NCBI GenBank assembly: GCA_027625915.1
Contig: JANTQA010000008.1
Coordinates: forward strand, 8,106,501-8,170,500
Direction: 5' to 3'
DNA: 64,000 nucleotides
Origin: Anaeramoeba flamelloides
Taxonomy: Eukaryota; Metamonada; Anaeramoebidae
Position 1 is the stretch's first letter. Every line of letters begins with the position of its first letter. A program made the translations under genes and the position numbers. Under the pieces are notes generated by a model, which saw only the letters and a list, made by a program, of their open reading frames with translations, was not told where the DNA came from and made no database searches. Positions 56,581 through 64,000 of the stretch are shown one piece after another.

Positions 56581-57573
56581 TAGAGCCATTCCAACCCTAT
56601 TGTGAACTCTATGATGAACAGAAAATTTATTTTCTGTATCATACTTGCCTTTTTATGACAGGATTTTATGTTTTGTGATAGCCTATACAAAAGATGAAAT
56701 TTTATAATACTGTAGTCAAAATAAAGCATACAAAAAAATTTAATGCGTGTTTCAAAATAAAAAGCGTGTTTTTTTGTTATGGAAGACTTATACATTAAAT
56801 AATCAAAGAAACTGATAATAAACCCTAAAAAAAATAATGTATTTGTTTCTTAAAGTTCTATTATTTAAAAAGAAATACTAAAAATGAAATATCAAATTAC
56901 AAAATTTATCTCAAAAAATAGAGTTAATTTTTTATTCTAATTTTTATCATCAAAAAAACAAAAAAATTGAGAATATTATGGAATATTTTCAACTATTTGA
57001 ATAGAATTAATTTCAATTTTACCATAAATAACTAGACCTTAACTTTCAAAATTGATTTGTAATTAGGTATACTATTTGGTAGTAGATTGGATGTTGCCTT
57101 GGTACATGAAGAAAAAAAAGTACGGATTATATTTTGAAACACGGATTATAGTCTTTATGCACGCATTATTTTGATCAGTGTAGAACAAAAATTTCCAACA
57201 GAGAAAAAATGAAAAACTGAATTTTTGACTGTACACCTTCTAAATGATCAAATAATTTTGAAAAATTTTCAGGTTTTTGGTGGATCCTTAATTTCAAAAT
57301 ACCTTAAAATAAAACGGCAATGTCATTTTAAAGTGATTATTAGATTCGATCTCCAAACTTTGGAAATTTTGTTTTGAATTTTTGAACTTATTTGATAAAC
57401 AACAAGATTTTTATCTCTTTCTTTCAAATTTGAAAATTTTTTAAAAAACCCTCTGTCTAACAATAAAATTATATGATATCTTATAACAAAAGATTTTTTT
57501 TTTGTGTCTAACAGAGACAAAAAAGTCAATTTCTATTTCTGTCAAATTTCAAGGTAGGTTTGGAATGGCTGTA
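56581..57573. mobile_element. Rep-G MITE interrupted by Rep-J
   Basis: The ends TAGAGCCATTCCAACCCTA and GTAGGTTTGGAATGGCTGTA are inverted repeats flanked by TA. Without the inner 477 bp the element is about 516 bp, equal to the copy at 54279-54800. Confidence 0.8.
56708..57184. mobile_element. Rep-J MITE nested in Rep-G
   Basis: Inverted terminal repeats of about 65 bp: left TACTGTAGTCAAAATAAAGC, right ending GCATTATTTTGATCAGTGTA. The arms also contain a repeated CGTGTTTCAAAATA block. Borders carry TA, again Tc1/mariner-like. Not coding. Confidence 0.75.
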
Positions 57574-59432
57574 ATATATTCACTTTAAAATAAAAAAAAA
57601 AACAGAATTATAACTTTTTTAAAGTTTCCTATTTTAATAAAGTGTGTACATTTTTAAAAAGATCTTTCCTCCAACACCCAACACCTAAAACCCACATTTA
57701 AAGGTTGGTACATCATATTTTATTAAAAAGAGAAAACTTTTCAAAAGATTTTGAATCTGGAAAAGTTTTCATTTTTTTAAAATAGAAAAATGACAAAAAA
57801 GTTTTATAAATTCATCAAATTTTTTAAATTGGCTGTAGTATTAGATATTTATTTATTTATTTAATAACTTTTAAAGCTTTCAATTAATTAGTATATTTAA
57901 TGTCAACACATATATTTATTGAAATAAGTAGAGTCCTTAAATCTGGAAAATAAAAAATCTAAAAAGTCTTTCTAATTCGGAAAAAAGTTTTAGAGTAAAA
58001 TTGTTTGATCACCAATCTTTTTCTCCATAAATCGAATAGTAATTTCAAACTTCAATTGATGAAAATTCGTCTGTCTCTTGAACTTTTTTACTGGTTTTAT
58101 TGAAAAGTAAATTAAAAAAAAATTTTCCATTCACCTTTTTGAAAAAAAAAAATTCAAAAATGAATAGTAAAGAAAAATTAAAAAGTTAAATCAAAATAAA
58201 ATTTAGAACTCGTTTGTCGAAGATCGAAATAATAGAATAAATGGAAACTTTTGGTTCAAAATTATCTTCGTTTGTGAAATAATTACTCGTATTGTGTTTT
58301 TACTTTTCTTTCTGGAAATTAGATAATTTTATTTTTTATTTATTTTTCAAGAAAGAGATCATTTGACTGAAATTGAAAGTTTTGGATCCCTAGATCAATT
58401 TCATTCACTTAAAATGATAATTTTATATTTTCTATTTATTTCAAAAGTCGTATTTTCTCAATTGTCTTATTTCGAGTTCTTCTTTAATAACTACGGTTTA
58501 GATCCTCGATCTTTTGGAATTATAATTTTTTTAAGATTTTTTATTTTTATTATTTTCAAAGTAATAATTAGAAAAATAATTGGTCAAAGATTTTTATTCA
58601 AGACTATTTTATTATTTTCAGATCATAAAACTCAAACAAAAATTTTTTAACTTTAACCATTTTTCTAAAAAATCCAATGAATAAAATCAGGGTTTGGGTT
58701 TTAAAAACTACTGTTATTTTGAATCATTTCAATCAAAAGAGCTTTTCAAAATTTCATGATACTATTTTTTGAAAAGACTTTTTTTAATTTAAACATGGCA
58801 AAACAATTTTTAAGACTCTTATTTGTGTGTTGAAATTGTATGTGTCTCTCTTAAAAGTTGATGATTTCATTTTTTTGATCAATTTATTTTTTTATTTTGA
58901 GTAAAAATACTTGGAATTTTTTTTTAAATCTAAACTCTCAAATATTTTTTCATATTTTCCAACAGGATATTTATTATAAAAAAAGGATTAATTAAAAAAT
59001 TGATAAAGTGTACATATAACTGTTTTCTCATGGTTTAGTAACTTTAGGATAAACTTTATTAAAATGTAATTCTCCACTTTATTAAAACAAATTGTTTTTT
59101 TACTAATTTTATTATTTTGTCCTTTTTTCAGATCAAATGTTGGAAGTGACTCTATAAATATCAAAAGAACAACAATTTGATTCAAATGGAAAATGAATAT
59201 AATCTGATAAAAAATCTAATAACTTTTAAATAGTTTATCACTTTTTGTTGATTTTCTGCCATAAAAGTGTTCTGAAGTATTTGAACAGGTTGAAAATGTT
59301 CAAAGATTTGTCAGAGTTAAAAGTTATTTTAATATAAAACACAATAAGAAAAATTCATTTTTTTTTCTTCCATTAAAAAATATTTTTAATAATCTTGTTA
59401 AAAAAAAACTTTAAAAATAAAAAAATATTAAA
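57574..59432. other. Upstream region of Ras, one weak exon candidate
   Basis: Mostly AT-rich. At 58350-58440 a plus-strand frame after TTTTTCAAG reads ERDHLTEIESFGSLDQFHSL and then becomes hydrophobic. This might be an exon of an unknown gene, but the hydrophobic run looks like intron read in frame. No other signal. Confidence 0.35.
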
Positions 59433-60029
59433 ATGTCAAACCAAAAATCAAATTTAGAATATCATATTGTTGTCTTGGGTTCGGGTGCAACTGGTAAATC
59501 CTCAATTACAGTTCAAATGTGTTTCAACCATTTTGTAGAAACATATGATCCAACAATTGAAGATTCCTATAGATCTCAGGTCGTTATTGACAAAGAAGTA
59601 GCCTATATTGAAATCCTTGACACTGCAGGCCAAGAGGAATACTCTGCAATGCGACCTTCTTATATTCGATCAGGTGATGGGTTTTTAATTGTCTATGCAA
59701 TTAATGATCGAAATTCCTTCGATCAAGTCCAAATGTTTCGAGAAGAAATTTTAATGGTTAAGGATTCTGACGAAGAACCAATCATGTTAGTTGGAAACAA
59801 ATCAGATCTCGAACAAGACAGACAAGTTTCTTTAACAGAAAGAGAAGATTTAGCAAAATCAATGGGTTGCAAATGTTTAGAAACATCCGCTAAAACAAGC
59901 CACAATGTTGAAGAAGCGTTTTTTGAGATTGTTCGACAAATTCGAAAAAAGAGACAACCAAACAAGAAAATATCAAACAAACCCTTAAAAAGACATGGGA
60001 AACATAAATTTAGATGTGACTTAATGTAA
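59433..60029 (+). CDS. RAS: Ras family small GTPase
   Basis: Single-exon gene of 198 residues starting MSNQKSNLEYHIVVLGSGAT. G1 is GSGATGKS (16-23): the residue equivalent to Ras Gly12 is kept (Gly18) while the Gly13 position is Ala19. The effector loop YDPTIEDSY (38-46) is canonical for Ras. G3 is DTAGQE with Gln67 in the Gln61 position, G4 NKSD (122-125), G5 ETSAK (150-154). The tail is polybasic (KKRQPNKKISNKPLKRHGKH) and ends CDLM, a CAAX box whose Met favours farnesylation, so the protein should sit on membranes. Ras cycles between GDP and GTP under RasGEF and RasGAP control. A RasGEF lies at 36204-39448, but pairing is not shown. No intron is needed, unlike the neighbouring signalling genes. 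Confidence 0.96.
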   Translation: MSNQKSNLEYHIVVLGSGATGKSSITVQMCFNHFVETYDPTIEDSYRSQVVIDKEVAYIEILDTAGQEEYSAMRPSYIRSGDGFLIVYAINDRNSFDQVQMFREEILMVKDSDEEPIMLVGNKSDLEQDRQVSLTEREDLAKSMGCKCLETSAKTSHNVEEAFFEIVRQIRKKRQPNKKISNKPLKRHGKHKFRCDLM

Positions 60030-60424
60030 ATAGTTGAAATATTATTGTTTAATATTATAAAATATATTGTAATTAAAATTGTCAAAATAAGTTTGTACAA
60101 AAAAATTAAAATTTTAATTGTTCTGATTTTATTGTTTTTCTTTTTAACTTTATGGTTTTATTTTAAAAATGTGTTTAAATGCACAATTTAAAAAGTAGAG
60201 TAAATAAAAATTGTAATAGGAGATGACACCTTCTCTAAAGACATAATTTATGTATAATTCCTCAAAAATCATTTCTGAAAACTTTTTGAAGAACAAATTC
60301 AAATTCTTTTTTTTTATTATTATTTAAGGGGGGAGTTGTTAATTTATCTTATTTTATGTTAGCGTTTTTTTTAATTTGAGAAATAAGAGGAAAATTTATT
60401 TAATTTCCAGTTTACTATTCTGGC
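60030..60424. other. 3' flank of Ras
   Basis: AT-rich sequence ending in a half Rep-E unit at about 60355-60410. No gene. Confidence 0.45.
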
Positions 60425-60840
60425 TAAAAAAGGTCCCAGTAGAGTTTTTACTTGGTCACATTTGTGAAAACTCAAAAACCAAAAGTAAAGATCAATTGAT
60501 AAACCAAAAAATAAATGATTAAAAACAAAATGAAAGATTTACCAGAACAAGAGTTTTTTTAATGCTATCGAGAGGTATGTTTTTTTCTTTGATCGATCAA
60601 AGATTAAAAATATGTTAAAAAAAATTTACTGTTTTTGTGTTCTCCAAAACTACACAAATAATTTCAATATGAAAGTTGATTTAATTTGTTTTTGTAGGTT
60701 TGGTTGATTATAATATAATGTATCATTGTTTGAAGTTAATTGGTTTCTTTTTATTGATTTTACTTTTCTTTTTCGGGTTCAACTAAGGTTCCCAATGTAA
60801 AACGGCGTTTCACCTTTTTTCACCTACTTTGCTTTTTTCC
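60425..60840. mobile_element. Rep-A MITE (copy 4), diverged
   Basis: The right end GTTCCCAATGTAAAACGGCG followed by TTTCACCTTTTTTC and the interior TTGATCGATCAAAGATTAAA, ATATAATGTATCATTGTTTG match Rep-A. The left end is diverged (GTGAAAACTCAAAAACCAAA). Confidence 0.65.
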
Positions 60841-61626
60841 TAAAAGGTTATTTCTCAAATTAAATAAAACTATTGTTCAGTTTTCTAGAATTTATAAGAA
60901 TTTAATTTGATGATTGATTTTTCTATATTGTTTTGAATAATTGAAAATTACCATATTTTATTTTTAATTTGAGAAATTAAAGGAAAATTTTTTAAAATTT
61001 CTTTTTATTTATATTATTATAAAAAAAAACAACCTTTAGCTTTTTTTTGAGTTCTCAGTTTTTTTGGAGAATCAATAGATGTTCGAAACAAAAATGAGTA
61101 TAAAAAAAACCACCATTAACTTTTCCAGAATTTACAGGAAAAGATTCAAATCTTTGATTCTCACCTATTCTTTTATATTATGTACAAATGTATTTAACTT
61201 ATCTTGAAGTTTTATTTTTTTTATGTATGAAAATCAATCAATTTTTCAAATACAGAAAACCTCTTGAAAATTTTCTTTATATTTTTTTTAATCAAAAAAA
61301 CAATAATAAATTTTTACGAAATCCTCTTTTAATTCAAAAAAATTGAATAAAAGCACCCAAATGAACTACTCAATAATTTAAAAGAATCAAGAAAAACCAA
61401 ATATTTTTTTTTTGATTCTTTTGAAATTCTGGAAAATCTAACACATTTTTTTTTAATATGAAGAAAGAATTAGAAATTTATATTTAAATTTCAAAAAACA
61501 TAAGGAAAAGTGTTATAGGTTTTCCAAAATTCAAAATAGTAGAGTAAAATAAAATATTTAACTCAATTCTTTGAATATATGGAAAAAATAAAGGAATATA
61601 AAAAAATTTTTTAATTTTTTGGGGGA
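60841..61626. repeat. Rep-E-rich spacer
   Basis: Units at about 60955-61035 (AATTTGAGAAATTAAAGGAA with its partner), 61040-61095 and 61255-61330 echo the Rep-E palindrome. No genes recognised. Confidence 0.45.
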
Positions 61627-61810
61627 ATGTCTGATAGAAGAAAAAATCGAAAAATCTGGATATCTGAATTTTATATTAAAAAAATTATTAATATTTCTGA
61701 TATTATAAATAAAAAGAATTCATCATTTATATTATCATATGTAAGTGAGAATGAAATTCGTGAGTCTTTAACTGAATTTCTCAAAAAATTTACAAAATTT
61801 GAGAAGTGCC
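61627..61810 (+). CDS. Possible short coding segment, unknown
   Basis: From ATG at 61627 the frame reads MSDRRKNRKIWISEFYIKK, then SYVSENEIRESLTEFLKK, and runs into a Rep-E unit at about 61820. The composition up to that point is more protein-like than its surroundings. It could be a first exon or the remnant of a gene cut by the repeat. No family recognised. Confidence 0.3.
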
Positions 61811-62160
61811 TTCAAGTGACAGGTTTTTTTTTAATTTTAGAAATGTACAGAAAATTTATTTTATTTTAGTTTATTTCTGAAATTAAAAAAAACATATAGG
61901 CAATTTTCAAAAATTTAAAAGTATTGACTACAATCTATAATTTTTCTCTATTCTTTTGAATTCAGGAAAATCTAACTGCTTTTTTTTTTTTTTTTTTGTT
62001 TAAAAAATCTATTGAATATAGAATCGATACAAAAATTAAAAAAAAACCAACGACACACGCCATAAAAGTAATTTTGTGTCTTCAAAAATGAATATAAAAA
62101 TACTTTTTTCCTCCCTTCAAAAGAAAAATAAAAAAACTAAAAAATTTAAAAATTTCAATC
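61811..62160. repeat. Rep-E unit and AT-rich promoter-side spacer
   Basis: A foldback at about 61822-61895 (ACAGGTTTTTTTTTAATTTT with a partner ATTTCTGAAATTAAAAAAA) lies a few hundred bases upstream of the CH-domain gene. Confidence 0.55.
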
Positions 62161-62223
62161 TAGTTTACTTTTGGTTCGTTTTCTTTTGAGATACAGAACA
62201 ACCACTTATCTTTATATTTCAAA

Positions 62224-63261
62224 ATGTCAGTATCTCGTGGTACTGAAAAATCTCTTTTGGGTAATTTTCACACAATAAAAATTTATAAAAAATGACAACA
62301 AGTAATTCCTTCCTTAAAAGTCTCAGAAATATTATCATTTTTTCGTTTTTTAGACAAATTGATTTTTTAGTAATGGCCACAATCAATCAAGAACTTGAAA
62401 TGGTACTTGAGGAGGTCACTAAGCAACCAATGATATCAGACTTAATCAACTCAAATTATGAATCAATTAAAAATTTAGACCTTCAACAAATTCTTTTACG
62501 GTTTGTCAACAAAACATTAAAAGATAAACAAATAAATCTACCAATTTCAAATTTTGATAAGGACTTTGAGGTATATTATTTCAAACATTTGTGGTGAACG
62601 CTTTCGGTCACCAATGAGACAACTTATTTTTTTTTTACAAACTTTTTTCATTCCACAACCAAACAACAAAAAACAAAAAATCAAAAAACCAAAAAACCCA
62701 AAAAATCAAAAAACTGGTTAATGGCAATAATAGGACTGTACAATTTTTATATATTTACTTTTCGATCTGACTGGAGAAAAAGAATTTGTAAAGTTACTTG
62801 ACGAAAAAAGTCTTTTGGAAAGAGCCAAGCGTTTTATTAAATTAGTGAATAAAATGGAGCTTAATTTTAAAATTTGTTCGGCAAAAGATATTGCCAACGG
62901 GAATAAACTGCACTTGATCTCCTTTGTTGGAAAATTGTTTCTCTTGTTTAATTATCAAATGGTAAAGATCCTTTCTCTTCTCTTCTCTTCTCTTCTTTTC
63001 ATTTTTGTTTTAGCAAATCTTGTTAATTGCTTTTATATTTTGATCCATTTTTTGAAAAAAAAAGGTTCCTTATTTTTGTCAACAAAAATTGACTTGACAA
63101 ACACTTTATTTATTCGTTTATTGCTTTTTTTTTTTATTTATTTATGGTTGTGTCGAAGTGAATGGATATCAAAAACAAAAACCTTTTCGGTTTGAAACTT
63201 TTACTTTTCAAAAATTTTCATAACAAAGAAAAAGATTTTTCAGATTTCTTGCATCGCTTAA
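62224..63261 (+). CDS. Single calponin-homology (CH) domain protein, fimbrin-type
   Basis: Four exons: 62224-62260, 62371-62570, 62734-62961, 63244-63261, 160 residues, phases all closing. The start is MSVSRGTEKSLL. The CH domain follows the fimbrin/plastin pattern: LDLQQILLRFVNKTLKDK, LPISNFDKDFEDCTIFIYLL, SLLERAKRFIKLVNKMEL and CSAKDIANGNKLHLISFVGK. CH domains of this type bind F-actin when paired. A lone CH domain more often acts as an adaptor or regulatory module. The last exon (ISCIA and stop) is the least certain; if wrong, the gene could continue with more CH domains to the right. The first two exons are short and have GTAATT and GTATAT donors. Confidence 0.78.
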
Positions 63262-63554
63262 CACAATTTTTCCTTCTTTTTGTTTTGGAAAAGGTTTGAA
63301 CACTTTATTTTGTTTTATTTTATTCGACAAACTGGATCAATACGATTTTTCTACCTGCACTAGACAAGGTTTTTGGCATATATAAAAAATTCCCTTTTCA
63401 TAAATCACTTGTGTTTTCATCATAGAAAATTGGATCATTTAACAAGAAGAATTAGAAAAGCACCAACAACTTTTTTGTTCATAAACTTGACGAAAATTGG
63501 ATGTATTTTGTGTATAAACCATCTTTAAAAGCATTGTGCTTTTATTTGGTTATT
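63262..63554. other. 3' flank of CH gene
   Basis: T-rich sequence; could contain further exons if the CH gene is longer than modelled. Confidence 0.35.
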
Positions 63555-63800
63555 AATACTGATAAATTGTAATTTATGTTTGGAAATTTTTACTTGATTT
63601 TCCTTTTTGAAATTTTTATTCTCAACTTTGAATAAAGCATTTTATGAAATCAAGTGTTAAGAAACTCTCTAAAATTAGTTGTTCTTCACAATATTCTTTG
63701 TCCTGGACTGTTTGATAAGAAACAGTTCGAAAATTTATAAAAAATGGAAATCGAAATAAAAATTTTTTGAAATTTATTAGAATTTATCAGTACCATCAAC
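63555..63800. repeat. Rep-F copy
   Basis: Inverted relative to 52290-52545; shares AATAAAGCATTTTATG, TTAGTTGTTCTTCA and CTGTTTGATAAGAAACAG. Confidence 0.65.
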
Positions 63801-64000
63801 CAATTGTATCTGATTTTTCTATTTAACTGAACTTAACATTAACCTTCTTTCATCACCGAAAAAAAAATTTTCTGATCTAACTAAAAAATTACAAAACTGG
63901 AAAAAAAAGGAAATTAAAACAAAACAAAAAAAATAAAAAATATTTGTAAAATCAAAATTATTTTACAAACTGAATGAAAAGTGTAGTATTGTTATTCTTT
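63801..64000. other. Window end, AT-rich
   Basis: No feature supported. Confidence 0.4.

Noticed and set aside
58441-58650. Hydrophobic plus-strand frame possibly encoding membrane segments
   Set aside because: Phe/Ile/Leu bias equals that of AT-rich intronic sequence read in this frame; no start codon and no domain.
1-64000. CRISPR arrays, bacterial operons, riboswitches, rRNA
   Set aside because: None seen; the introns and gene families show a eukaryotic nuclear genome.

Overview
The window is very AT-rich nuclear DNA from a unicellular eukaryote. Genes are split by GT-AG introns, stops are standard, and homopolymer runs, (TA)n microsatellites and small transposons are dense. The gene set is heterotrimeric G-protein alpha subunits, Ras, RasGEF, a RalGAP-alpha homologue and a small calponin-homology protein. 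Together with lysine/glutamate/asparagine low-complexity protein segments, this suggests an amoeboid protist, of an Amoebozoa-like or Anaeramoeba-like kind. That placement is inference; no rRNA or other phylogenetic marker is present.

Layout: 1-4249 (-) is most of a LINE retrotransposon that runs off the left edge, with an ORF1-like region (RRM, coiled coil, CCCH zinc motif) and an ORF2-like region (EEP endonuclease, start of reverse transcriptase). 5434-10286 (-) is a six-exon G-alpha gene. 10713-15500 is intergenic with several MITE-like elements. 15877-31749 (+) is a RalGAP-alpha gene of at least ten exons whose long introns are filled with nested transposons, one of them a decayed LINE. 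32085-34625 holds two LINE tails in opposite orientation. 36204-39448 (-) is a four-exon RasGEF. 41359-46650 holds a small unknown gene, clustered palindromic repeats and a damaged-looking LisH gene. 49112-51047 (-) is a second, five-exon G-alpha gene. 52290-57573 is repeat-rich with one PH-like exon candidate. 59433-60029 (+) is an intronless Ras. 62224-63261 (+) is a single-CH-domain protein.

The five confidently named signalling genes form one theme. G-alpha subunits relay receptor signals, RasGEF loads Ras-type GTPases with GTP, Ras is such a GTPase, and RalGAP-alpha (with a beta partner not seen here) switches off Ral/Rheb-type GTPases. Physical proximity does not prove that they act together.

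Much of the non-coding sequence resolves into about ten dispersed families with terminal inverted repeats or foldback structure, called Rep-A to Rep-J below. They include nested insertions with recognisable target sites (TTAA, TAA, TA). Exon coordinates were derived by hand from splice signals, reading phase and similarity to known families. The phases close exactly for both G-alpha genes, the RasGEF and the CH protein. One exon of RalGAP-alpha was not found.
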